From JAGWRA01 sp035534615 (GTDB taxonomy: Bacteria; Acidobacteriota; Vicinamibacteria; Vicinamibacterales; CAVVIG01): 25,694 nt of DNA. Each line of letters begins with the position of its first letter. The first letter of the stretch is position 1. This document shows, in pieces, positions 1 to 7,412 of the stretch. The DNA lies in contig DATLRO010000040.1 of the NCBI GenBank assembly GCA_035534615.1, positions 1 to 25,694 on the forward strand. Reading direction: 5' to 3'. The notes below the pieces were generated by a model, which did not search any database, was not told the DNA's origin, and saw only the letters and a program-made list of their open reading frames with translations. The translations under genes and the position numbers were made by a program.

Positions 1-510
1 ATGGTGCACCTGCACGCCATGTTCCGGACGCTGATTCCGGTCGGGCTGCCGCTGGCTCTGATGCTCGAGCGGGCCAGCGGCCTGTTCTGCGAGAGCACGC
101 CCGCCAGCCACTACGCCACGCTGGCGTGCGTCCGGGCGGACGACACGGGCGCCGTGGAGATCGGCAATGCCGGTCACCTGCCCCTGCTGCTGCTCCGGGC
201 CGGTGACCTCCAGCGGCTCGACGCCACGGGGCTGCCGCTGGGCATGTTCTGCACCGAGACGTTCTCCGTCCATCGGCACCACCTCGAGCCGGGTGACACG
301 CTGATGGTGTACAGTGACGGGCTCACGGAAGCGCGCAACCCGGCCGGAGAGGAATACGGCCTCGACCGCCTGGTCGACGTGGCGCAGCGGCATCGCCGGG
401 ACGAGCCGGGCATCCTGATCGATCGGTGCCTCGCCAGCCTGGCGGCGTTCCAGGCCGGCACGGCGCCGCACGACGATCTGACCATCATGGCCATCCGCCG
501 CGCGGCCTAG
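1..510 (+). CDS. SpoIIE/RsbU-type PP2C serine phosphatase, C-terminal part (5' truncated)
   Basis: This is the C-terminal 169 residues of a PPM/PP2C-type phosphatase of the SpoIIE/RsbU class. Such enzymes dephosphorylate Ser/Thr on anti-anti-sigma factors or related partners in partner-switching signalling. Seen in the sequence: a GNAGH segment (about residues 55-59), a YSDGLTEARN segment (about 103-112) carrying the metal-binding Asp-Gly, and DDLTIMAIRR at the extreme C-terminus, all in the usual family order. The ATG at base 1 is probably an internal Met: the family normally has a longer N-terminal half with more metal ligands and often GAF, PAS or receiver domains before it, all of which would lie upstream of the window. 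The stop is at 508-510, and the DUF5996 gene begins 50 bases later on the same strand, so they may be co-transcribed. The class is secure; the sensory input and target cannot be told. Confidence 0.88.
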   Translation: MVHLHAMFRTLIPVGLPLALMLERASGLFCESTPASHYATLACVRADDTGAVEIGNAGHLPLLLLRAGDLQRLDATGLPLGMFCTETFSVHRHHLEPGDTLMVYSDGLTEARNPAGEEYGLDRLVDVAQRHRRDEPGILIDRCLASLAAFQAGTAPHDDLTIMAIRRAA

Positions 511-560
511 CCGACCCGGGCCGCGGCGCGGCCGTCCGGAGCCGGCACGGAGGGCTCGCG

Positions 561-1478
561 ATGTCGACTGACGAGATCTGGCCGCCCCTTCCGCTGGCGG
601 ACTGGCAGGAAACCTACCGCACGCTGCATCTGTGGCTGCAGATCGCCGGCAAGATCCGGATGGCCTGCACGCCGCACGTCAATCACTGGTGGGAGGTGCC
701 GCTGTATGTGAGTGCGCGCGGCCTCACCACCTCGCCGATTCCGCACGGCCACCGGTCGTTCGAGCTGACGTTCGACTTCATCGACCACCTCCTGCTGATA
801 CAGGTCAGCGACGGACAGACGGCCCGCCTCCCGCTCGGTCCCCGGTCGGTGGCGGCGTTCTACGCCGAGCTGATGGCGCGCCTCCGGCGGCTCGGCCTCG
901 ACGTCACCATCCGGACGACGCCCGTGGAAATCGACTCGACCATCCCGTTCGAGGCCAACGACCACGACGCCTCGTACGACGCGGCCGCCGTCGAACGCTG
1001 CTGGCGCATCCTCCTGCAGGTCGATCGGATCTTCAAACAGTTCCGCTCGCGGTTCATCGGGAAGAACAGCCCGGTGCACTTCTTCTGGGGCGCCTTCGAC
1101 CTGGCGGTGACCCGCTTCAGCGGACGCCGGGCGCCGGAGCGCGACTGGCCGCAGCTTCCCCGCGTCATGGCCGACGCCTACTCGCACGAAGTGATCAGCG
1201 CCGGCTTCTGGCCGGGCGGCGGCGAGATCGATGGCCCGATCTTCTACAGCTATGCCGTGCCCGAGCCGGCCGGCTTCCGCGATGCCCGGCTCCGCCCGGA
1301 CGCGGCCCGGTATCACCCCGGGCTCGGGGAATTCATCCTCCGCTATGACGAGGTGCGGACCGCGGCCTCTCCGGACGTGCTGATTCTCGAGTTCCTGCAG
1401 ACCACCTACGAGGCCGGCGCCCGTCTGGCCGGCTGGAATCGCGGAGAGCTCGAACGCGCGCCGGGCACCGGCGCCTGA
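561..1478 (+). CDS. DUF5996 family protein
   Basis: A 305-residue soluble protein that I recognise as DUF5996, a widespread family with no established function. Recognisable segments are VNHWWEVPLYV near residue 38, RGLTTSPIPHG near 53, and a central block reading IGKNSPVHFFWGAFDLAVTRFSGRRAP, here split as IGKNSPVHFFWG then AFDLAVTRFSG. The C-terminal LEFLQTTYEAGA block is also typical. The ATG at 561 is chosen over earlier in-frame codons because the family starts with a short lead into WPPLPL and because GGAGGG at 549-554 gives a good ribosome site with a 6-base spacer. The protein has no signal peptide or membrane segment. The many conserved His, Trp and Asp residues hint at an enzyme or ligand-binding role, but that is speculation. 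It follows the phosphatase gene by 50 bases. Confidence 0.87.
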   Translation: MSTDEIWPPLPLADWQETYRTLHLWLQIAGKIRMACTPHVNHWWEVPLYVSARGLTTSPIPHGHRSFELTFDFIDHLLLIQVSDGQTARLPLGPRSVAAFYAELMARLRRLGLDVTIRTTPVEIDSTIPFEANDHDASYDAAAVERCWRILLQVDRIFKQFRSRFIGKNSPVHFFWGAFDLAVTRFSGRRAPERDWPQLPRVMADAYSHEVISAGFWPGGGEIDGPIFYSYAVPEPAGFRDARLRPDAARYHPGLGEFILRYDEVRTAASPDVLILEFLQTTYEAGARLAGWNRGELERAPGTGA

Positions 1479-1588
1479 CCGCGGACGGACCGGCTGCGCC
1501 ACGCGCAGTGGAGGTTCACTCGCGGCGACGTCCGGTCGGCGGCGCAGATGGCCGGCACGTGGCGATCGGCGCCGTGCCACAATGCGGC

Positions 1589-2194
1589 GTGGCCCGCCTT
1601 CTGCTGTTCCACAAGCCCTTCGGTGTGCTGTGCCAGTTCACTGACGCCGGCGGACGGCCGACCCTCGCCGACTATGTGGCCGTGCCGGGCGTGTACGCCG
1701 CCGGCCGCCTCGACGCCGACAGTGAGGGGCTCCTGCTGCTGACCGACGATGGCCGCCTGCAGCAGCGGATTGCCGACCCGCGGTTCAAGCTGCCGAAAAC
1801 GTACTGGGTGCAGGTGGACGGTGAACCGGACGCCGCCGCGATCGAGCGGCTCCGGCGCGGCGTGACGCTGAAGGACGGTCCGACGCGCCCGGCGCGCGTG
1901 CGGCGGCTCGCGGATCCGCCTGTCGGTCCGCGCGAGCCGCCCATCCGCATGCGCCGGCACATCCCGACGGCCTGGCTGTCGATCACGATCACCGAAGGGC
2001 GCAACCGGCAGGTCCGGCGGATGACCGCCGCCGTCGGTCATCCCACGCTGCGTCTGATCCGGGTCGCGGTCGGCCCATGGCGGCTCGGCGCACTCGCGCC
2101 AGGCGCCTGGCGGGAGGCGCCGGTGCCGGCCGCCAGCGAAGCCCCCTCGCCAGGGGCCCCTCGCCGTCGATCGCCGCGCGCCCCCTGGCGCTAG
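1589..2194 (+). CDS. rluE: 23S rRNA pseudouridine synthase, RluE type
   Basis: This is a 201-residue pseudouridine synthase of the RsuA/RluB/E/F group. The E. coli RluE member isomerises U2457 of 23S rRNA. Seen here: HKPFGVLCQF at residues 8-17, the catalytic motif GRLDADSEGLLLLTDDG with Asp42 as the predicted nucleophile, PKTYWVQVDG, and the C-terminal ITEGRNRQVRRM motif. There is no S4 RNA-binding domain, which fits RluE rather than RsuA or RluB. The last 25 or so residues are a Pro/Arg-rich tail that is probably disordered. The GTG at 1589 is preferred because the family begins only a few residues before the HKPFG motif. An in-frame GTG at 1508 would add 27 residues unlike the family. A CACAAT -10-like hexamer at 1578-1583 lies 5 bases before this GTG and no ribosome site is visible, so a leaderless start is possible. 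Confidence 0.87.
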   Translation: MARLLLFHKPFGVLCQFTDAGGRPTLADYVAVPGVYAAGRLDADSEGLLLLTDDGRLQQRIADPRFKLPKTYWVQVDGEPDAAAIERLRRGVTLKDGPTRPARVRRLADPPVGPREPPIRMRRHIPTAWLSITITEGRNRQVRRMTAAVGHPTLRLIRVAVGPWRLGALAPGAWREAPVPAASEAPSPGAPRRRSPRAPWR

Positions 2195-2285
2195 CCTTTC
2201 GCCGCCCCGGTCCGCCGCCCTGTTCTGTGGGCGACTTCCGCAGACAGTCCGCGGCGATCGTGCACCATTTCCTGACGTCTCTGGC

Positions 2286-2315
2286 TTGACGGCAGAGCTT
2301 GAGGGGCGTTACCGT
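2286..2315 (+). promoter_or_regulatory. Candidate sigma-70-like promoter of the TetR-ABC efflux operon
   Basis: TTGACG at 2286-2291 and TACCGT at 2310-2315 are separated by 18 bases. The -35 matches 5 of 6 consensus bases and the -10 matches 3 of 6. A second, weaker pair, TTGAGG (2299-2304) and TAGGGT (2323-2328), overlaps it. Both lie in the only sizeable non-coding gap upstream of the TetR gene. Confidence 0.45.
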
Positions 2316-2330
2316 CAGACCGTAGGGTTG

Positions 2331-2345
2331 GACCAGTCAGTCTGA
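2331..2345. promoter_or_regulatory. Candidate TetR operator
   Basis: The sequence GACCAGTCAGTCTGA carries overlapping symmetries: GAC and GTC ends around 2331-2342, a tandem AGTC AGTC, and a perfect TCAG-T-CTGA dyad at 2337-2345. It lies just downstream of the predicted -10 and 34 bases before the TetR start, where bound repressor would block transcription. The assignment is inferred from position and symmetry only. Confidence 0.4.
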
Positions 2346-2379
2346 AGGGCGGTCTTCGGCTCATCACGGACCTGGACTC

Positions 2380-3021
2380 ATGCCCCGTCCCCGCTTCGAC
2401 CGTCTGGATCCCGACAAGCGACAGCGCATTCTGGCCGTCGCGGCGGTCGAGTTTGCGGCCCACGGCTTCACCGGCGCCTCCATCAACCGGATCATCGAAG
2501 AGGCTGGCATCAGCAAAGGGGCGGCGTACTACTACTTCGACGACAAGGCGGACCTGTTCGCCACGGTCATCCGGCACGGCCTCGAGGCGTTCCGGCCGTC
2601 CGGCGCGGAGGCGCTCGAGCTCGATCGGCTCGATCGCGGCTCGTTCTGGCCGGCCGTGCTCATCGCCTATCAGGACCTGCTCGGGACCATCCGCGAGCGG
2701 CCGTGGCTCACGGCGCTCGGCAAGATGTTCTACGGCGCTCCGCCGTCGGCGGCCGCCGGCGCGCTGATCGCGGAACAGCTCGACCGCGCGCGCGACTGGC
2801 TGGGCCGGCTCGTCGCGCAGGGCCAGGCCGTCGGCGCGATCCGGACGGATCTGCCCGGCGACCTGCTGCTGACGATGCTGGCGGCGGCGGGGGAAGCGGC
2901 CGACCGGTGGTTCGTGGCAAACCGCGACGCGCTCGACACGGCGCAGGCGGATCGGATCGCGCTCGTGCTGTTCGGCGCGTTGCGGCGGCTGGCGGAGCCG
3001 GCGGGCGGACGGGGCGCATGA
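2380..3021 (+). CDS. TetR/AcrR family transcriptional regulator
   Basis: A 213-residue one-component repressor. The N-terminal helix-turn-helix domain (about residues 10-56) has the classic order: a helix in KRQRILAVAAVEFAAHGF, then ASINRIIEEAGISKGAAYYYFDDKADLF, split here as ASINRIIEEAGI and SKGAAYYYFDDK, the recognition helix plus the YYYF hallmark. The rest is a variable alpha-helical ligand-binding and dimerisation domain with no recognisable ligand class. Its TGA stop overlaps the ATG of the ABC ATPase gene (ATGA at 3018-3021), so it is the first gene of the efflux operon and very probably controls it. No strong ribosome site is visible before the ATG at 2380. The likely ligand is a substrate of the pump, but nothing in the sequence identifies it. 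Confidence 0.92.
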   Translation: MPRPRFDRLDPDKRQRILAVAAVEFAAHGFTGASINRIIEEAGISKGAAYYYFDDKADLFATVIRHGLEAFRPSGAEALELDRLDRGSFWPAVLIAYQDLLGTIRERPWLTALGKMFYGAPPSAAAGALIAEQLDRARDWLGRLVAQGQAVGAIRTDLPGDLLLTMLAAAGEAADRWFVANRDALDTAQADRIALVLFGALRRLAEPAGGRGA

Positions 3022-3755
3022 CGCAGCCGTCTTCGTCTCCGGCGGCGCCCGGCACGGCGGTCTTCCAGATCCGCGGGCTGAGCAAGATCTACCGGATGGG
3101 TGAGGTGGAGGTGCCGGCGCTGCGCGGCGTCGACCTGGACATCTACGCGGCCGAGTTCCTCGTGCTGCTGGGTCACTCGGGCAGCGGCAAGTCGACGCTG
3201 CTCAACATCGTCGGCGGGCTGGACACGGCCACGACCGGCACGGTGCGGTACCGCGACCACGACCTGACGCATGCCGGCGACACGGCGCTCACGCTGTTCC
3301 GGCGCGACCACGTCGGCTTCGTCTTCCAGTTCTACAACCTGATTCCGAGCCTGACGGCGCGCGAGAACGTGGAGCTGGTGACCGAGATCGCCAGCGATCC
3401 GATGGACGCGTCGGAGGCGCTGCGGCTGGTGGGGCTGGGGGATCGGCTCGAGCACTTCCCGGCGCAGCTGTCGGGCGGCGAGCAGCAGCGCGTGGCGATC
3501 GCGCGGGCGATTGCGAAGCGGCCCGAGGTGCTGCTGTGCGACGAGCCGACCGGCGCGCTGGACATCACGACCGGGTCGACGGTGCTGAAGGCGATCGCGA
3601 CGGTGAACGACGAATTGAAGACCACCGTCGTCGTCATCACGCACAACGCGGCGATCGCGGAAATGGCCGACCGGGTCGTGACGCTGTCGGACGGGCGGAT
3701 CGCGCACGAGCGGCGGAACGCGGTGCGGCAGCCCGTGGAGAACATCCTGTGGTGA
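3018..3755 (+). CDS. ABC transporter ATP-binding protein, MacB/LolD type
   Basis: A 245-residue ATPase that powers the adjacent FtsX-type permease. All nucleotide-binding elements are present: Walker A GHSGSGKST (52-60), Q-loop Gln104 in FVFQFYNL, signature LSGGEQQR (151-158), Walker B VLLCDEPTGALD (171-182) and the H-loop His209 in VITHN. The FQFYNLIP segment and PTGALD ending are typical of the MacB/LolD/DevA branch, which works with permeases of the FtsX fold. The ATG at 3018 overlaps the TetR stop by 4 bases and gives the right length, whereas upstream in-frame codons would run through the TetR gene. It is a cytoplasmic protein expected to act as a dimer at the inner membrane. The permease starts 43 bases downstream. 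Confidence 0.94.
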   Translation: MTQPSSSPAAPGTAVFQIRGLSKIYRMGEVEVPALRGVDLDIYAAEFLVLLGHSGSGKSTLLNIVGGLDTATTGTVRYRDHDLTHAGDTALTLFRRDHVGFVFQFYNLIPSLTARENVELVTEIASDPMDASEALRLVGLGDRLEHFPAQLSGGEQQRVAIARAIAKRPEVLLCDEPTGALDITTGSTVLKAIATVNDELKTTVVVITHNAAIAEMADRVVTLSDGRIAHERRNAVRQPVENILW

Positions 3756-3798
3756 GCGGCCGGGGCGGCACCGGCCGGCAGGGCGCCAGGGGCTGAGC

Positions 3799-6162
3799 AT
3801 GCGCGCCATCAACCGCAAGCTGCTGCGCGATCTGCTCCACATCCGGAGCCAGGCGATCGCCATCGCGCTGGTCATCGGCGCCGGCGTGGCCATGTACGTG
3901 CTCATGCTCAGCACGTTCGACTCCCTGGCGCTCACCCAGCACACGTACTACCAGCGCTACCGGTTCGCGGACGTCTTCGCCTCGCTCAAGCGGGCGCCGC
4001 TCTGGCTGACCGCCGACATCGCGCGCATTCCCGGCGTCGCGCAGGTCGACACGCGGGTCGTGGTCGACGTCACGCTGGACGTGCCCGGGGTGCGTGCGCC
4101 GGTGACCGGCCGGCTCATCTCGATTCCGGAGGAGCACCGGCCGGTGCTGAACGGGCTCGCGCTGCTGACGGGCCGGTGGATCGATCCCGGGCGCTCGGAC
4201 GAGATCATCGCGAACGAGAAGTTCGCGAACGCGAACCACCTGACGGTCGGCGACACGATCGGCGCGGTCATCAACGGCCGCCGGCGCGAGCTCCGCATCG
4301 TCGGCCTCGCGCTCTCGCCCGAGTACGTCTACGCGGTCAAGCCGGGCGAGCTCGTCGGCGACGACGCGCGCTTCGGCATCCTGTGGATGGGGCGGCGGGC
4401 GCTCGCGACCGCATTCCAGATGGAGGGCGGCTTCAACGACGTCTCGCTCTCGCTGATGCCGGGCGCGTCGCCCGGCGACGTGATCGCGCGGCTCGATCGG
4501 CTGCTCGCCCCCTACGGCGGGCTGGGGGCGATCCCCCGCGCGCGCCAGCTCTCGCACTTCTTCCTCCAGAGCGAGCTCGACTCGCTGCACGGCATCGGCC
4601 GGATCGTGCCGATCATCTTCCTGCTGGTGGCGGCCTTCCTGCTTCACATCGTGCTGAGCCGGATCGTGACGATCCAGCGGCAGGAAATCGCCGCGCTCAA
4701 GGCGCTGGGCTACGGCGACTGGCAGGTGGCGTGGCACTACGTTGAGCTGAGCCTGCTGGTCGGGACGGCCGGCGCGGTGGCCGGCGTCCTGGCGGGCGCC
4801 TGGATGGGTCGCGGGATGACGCAGATCTACACGCAGTTCTTCCAGTTCCCGCTGCTGGAGTACCGCCTCCCCCCGGCGGTCGTGATCCAGGCGCTCGCCG
4901 TCGGCGACGCCGCGGCGGTGTTGAGCGCGCTCGGCGCGGCGCACCGGATCCTCCGCCTGCCGCCCGCCGAGGCGATGCGGCCGGAGCCGCCCGCCGTCTA
5001 CCGGGTGAGCCTGTTCGAGCGGGCCGGCCTCCGGCGGTGGCTCTCGCAGCCGACCCGGATCGTGCTGCGCAACATCCAGCGGCACCCGGGCCGATCGCTG
5101 CTGTCGGCGGTCGGCATCGCGTTCGGCGGCGCCATCATGGTGGTCGGCCTGTTCACGATCGACTCGTTCGACTTCATGATGAACGTGCAGTTCAACCTGT
5201 CGCAGCTCTACAACGCGATGGTCACCTTCGTCGAGCCGGTGTCGGCGTCGGCGGCGCAGGAGGTCGACCGGCTGCCGGGCGTCATGCAGGCGGAGCCGTT
5301 CCGGTCGGTGCCGGTGAAGATCATCGCCGGTCCGCGCTCGCGCCACATCGCCATCACGGGCCTGCCGTCGCCGTCGCGCCTGAACCGCATCATCGACGCC
5401 TCGCTGCGCGTGGTCACACTGCCGCCCGACGGCCTGGTCCTCTCGACGAAGCTGGCCGACGTCCTGCACGTGCGGCCGGGCGACCGCGTCACACTGGACG
5501 TGCTCGAGGGGGCGCGGCCGACGCGGCAGGTCGTGGTGAACGAGCTGGTGGACCAGTTCATCGGCATGAACGCGTACATGCGCCTGAGCGCGCTGCACCG
5601 CCTGCTGCACGAGGGCGACAGCCTGTCGGGCGCGTTCCTGCGGACCGATCCGCGGGCGCTCGACCGCCTGTACCGGACGCTCAAGGCGACGCCGAAGGTG
5701 GCCGGTGTCACGCTGAAGAGCGCGGAGCGCGAGAACTACGAGAGGACGATCTCCGAGAACATCGGCATCACGCGGACGGTGACGATCATCTTCGCGCTGA
5801 TCATCGCCTTCGGCGTCGTGTACAACACGTCGCGCATCGCGCTGTCCGAGCGGGCGCGGGAGCTCGGCACCCTGCGCGTCATCGGCTTCTCGCGGCCGGA
5901 GGTCGCCTACATCCTCCTCGGCGAGCTGACGGTCATTACGCTGGCGGCGCTGCCGCTGAGCCTGCTGCTCGGCTACGGCCTGGCCGCCTCGGTCGTCGGC
6001 GCGTACGACACCGAGGTGTACCGGATTCCGCTCATCTTCAGCGCCCGCACCTGCCTCGAGGCGCTGGCGACCACCGTCGTCGCCGCGATCGTCTCCGGCT
6101 GGCTCGTCCGCCGCCGGCTGAACCGGCTCGATCTGATTGCCGTGCTGAAAACCCGGGAGTGA
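3799..6162 (+). CDS. ABC transporter permease with two FtsX-type halves
   Basis: A 787-residue inner-membrane permease. It opens with a short cytoplasmic lead and a membrane helix (about residues 16-36), then a long periplasmic MacB-like domain. Membrane helices follow around 265-290, 315-340 and 355-380. A second half repeats the pattern: a helix near 435-455, another periplasmic region, then a C-terminal FtsX block with TIIFALIIAFGVVYNTSRIA and ERARELGTLRVIGFSRPEV, the coupling-helix region that contacts the ATPase. The layout is a tandem duplication like that of MacB-family and LolCE-fused permeases. It sits between the ATPase gene and the HlyD gene; its TGA ends 2 bases before the HlyD ATG, showing tight co-translation. 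The substrate is unknown: drugs, lipids, peptides or glycolipids are all handled by relatives such as DevC and MacB. Confidence 0.92.
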   Translation: MRAINRKLLRDLLHIRSQAIAIALVIGAGVAMYVLMLSTFDSLALTQHTYYQRYRFADVFASLKRAPLWLTADIARIPGVAQVDTRVVVDVTLDVPGVRAPVTGRLISIPEEHRPVLNGLALLTGRWIDPGRSDEIIANEKFANANHLTVGDTIGAVINGRRRELRIVGLALSPEYVYAVKPGELVGDDARFGILWMGRRALATAFQMEGGFNDVSLSLMPGASPGDVIARLDRLLAPYGGLGAIPRARQLSHFFLQSELDSLHGIGRIVPIIFLLVAAFLLHIVLSRIVTIQRQEIAALKALGYGDWQVAWHYVELSLLVGTAGAVAGVLAGAWMGRGMTQIYTQFFQFPLLEYRLPPAVVIQALAVGDAAAVLSALGAAHRILRLPPAEAMRPEPPAVYRVSLFERAGLRRWLSQPTRIVLRNIQRHPGRSLLSAVGIAFGGAIMVVGLFTIDSFDFMMNVQFNLSQLYNAMVTFVEPVSASAAQEVDRLPGVMQAEPFRSVPVKIIAGPRSRHIAITGLPSPSRLNRIIDASLRVVTLPPDGLVLSTKLADVLHVRPGDRVTLDVLEGARPTRQVVVNELVDQFIGMNAYMRLSALHRLLHEGDSLSGAFLRTDPRALDRLYRTLKATPKVAGVTLKSAERENYERTISENIGITRTVTIIFALIIAFGVVYNTSRIALSERARELGTLRVIGFSRPEVAYILLGELTVITLAALPLSLLLGYGLAASVVGAYDTEVYRIPLIFSARTCLEALATTVVAAIVSGWLVRRRLNRLDLIAVLKTRE

Positions 6163-6164
6163 CC

Positions 6165-7376
6165 ATGTCCGCGCAGCCCCATCGCACCCGCACGCGCGTC
6201 CTCGTCTGGACCGGTGTCGGCCTGCTCGCCGCCGTGCTGGTCGGCGCCGTGCTGATGCCGGGCCGCGTCGCCGTCGACCTGGCGCCCGTCACGCGCGGCA
6301 CCCTGCAGGTCACGCTCGACCACGAAGGCAGGACGGACGTGCGCCACCGCTACACCGTGTCGGCGCCGGTCGCCGGTCGCGTGCTGCGCATCGATCTCGA
6401 ACCGGGGACGCCGGTCGTCGCCGGCCGGACCGTCGTGGCCGCCTTCCGTCCGGCCGTCCCGGCGCTGCTCGACACGCGCAACCGCCGGGAGAACGAGGCG
6501 CGCGTGCGGGGGGCCGAGGCGTCCGTCGAGCAGGCGAAGGCCGAGGTCGCGCGCGTGCAGGCGCAGCGCACCTACGCCGACGCGCAGCTCGCCCGCACCC
6601 GGCAGATGGCCGGCGAGGGGCTCGTCACGCGCGATGCGCTCGAGGCGGCCGTCTCGAACGCCGGCGTGTTCGCCGAAACCCAGGACGCGGCCGAGTTCGC
6701 GCTGCGCACGGCGCGGCACCAGCTCGAGGCGGCGCGCGCCGCGCTCCTGCCGCCCCTCCTGTCCGAGGGAGCCGACCGCGACCTCGAGATCCGCGCGCCG
6801 GTCACCGGCGTCGTCCTGCGCCGGCTGCGCGAGAGCGAGGCGGTCGTGCCGGCCGGCGAGCCGCTGCTGGAGATTGCCGACCCCACCGACCTCGAGATCG
6901 TCTCGGACTACCTGTCGACCGACGCCGTGCAGATGCGCCCGGGCATGCCGGTCGAGATCGACCGCTGGGGCGGACCACAGCCGCTGCAGGGCGCCGTCCG
7001 CCTCATCGAGCCGTACGGCTTCATGAAGGTGTCGGCGCTCGGCGTCGAGGAGCAGCGGGTGAACGTGCACGTCCAGTTCGAGGATCCGCGCGCCGCCTGG
7101 CAGAAGCTCGGCGACGGGTACCGCGTCGAGACGCGCGTCATCATCTGGCAGCGCAAGAACGTGCTGAAGGTGCCGGTCAGCAGCCTCTTCCGCGTCGGCG
7201 ACCAGTGGGCGGTGTACGTCGACCGGGGCGGGCGCGCGGCGCAGCAGATCGTGAAGATCGGCCGGCGCAACGATCTGGAAGCCGACGTGACCGGCGGCCT
7301 GCGCGAGGGCGGGCAGGTCGTGCTCCATCCGCCCGACACGCTCACGTCCGGGACGCGGATCGAAGCGCGTCCCTGA
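6165..7376 (+). CDS. HlyD-type periplasmic adaptor (membrane fusion protein)
   Basis: A 403-residue adaptor with one N-terminal membrane anchor (about residues 11-29). Next come a beta-barrel/lipoyl half starting near TVSAPVAGRVLRIDLEPG, split here as TVSAPVAGRV and LRIDLEPG. A helical hairpin follows (about 105-195, rich in Ala, Glu, Gln and Arg). The second lipoyl half is at IRAPVTGVVLRRLRESEAVV, and a barrel and membrane-proximal domain end with the protein at residue 403. In tripartite pumps this protein bridges the inner-membrane transporter to an outer-membrane TolC-type channel. The start at 6165 lies 2 bases after the permease stop. No TolC-like gene is in the window, so the pump presumably borrows a channel encoded elsewhere. 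The gene ends only 12 bases before the convergent helicase gene. Confidence 0.91.
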   Translation: MSAQPHRTRTRVLVWTGVGLLAAVLVGAVLMPGRVAVDLAPVTRGTLQVTLDHEGRTDVRHRYTVSAPVAGRVLRIDLEPGTPVVAGRTVVAAFRPAVPALLDTRNRRENEARVRGAEASVEQAKAEVARVQAQRTYADAQLARTRQMAGEGLVTRDALEAAVSNAGVFAETQDAAEFALRTARHQLEAARAALLPPLLSEGADRDLEIRAPVTGVVLRRLRESEAVVPAGEPLLEIADPTDLEIVSDYLSTDAVQMRPGMPVEIDRWGGPQPLQGAVRLIEPYGFMKVSALGVEEQRVNVHVQFEDPRAAWQKLGDGYRVETRVIIWQRKNVLKVPVSSLFRVGDQWAVYVDRGGRAAQQIVKIGRRNDLEADVTGGLREGGQVVLHPPDTLTSGTRIEARP

Positions 7377-7379
7377 GAC

Positions 7380-7412
7380 CGGCCGGGCTCAGCGCGGCCG
7401 TCCGCCCGGCCG
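7380..7412. terminator. Inverted repeat at the HlyD/helicase convergent junction
   Basis: CGGCCGGGC (7380-7388) is perfectly repaired by GCCCGGCCG (7404-7412) with a 15-base loop. The loop contains the stop codon of the minus-strand helicase, so the right arm is coding. It could act as a bidirectional terminator for two genes 12 bases apart, but the large loop and lack of a T-tract weaken the call. Confidence 0.35.

Noticed and set aside
1508..1588. Earlier GTG start for the pseudouridine synthase
   Set aside because: It would add 27 residues absent from the family, ahead of the normal N-terminal strand.
3637..5610. A 657-codon open frame on the minus strand
   Set aside because: It is antisense to the ABC permease, which has clear FtsX features, and the translation is rich in Arg, His, Asp and Gln with no domain.
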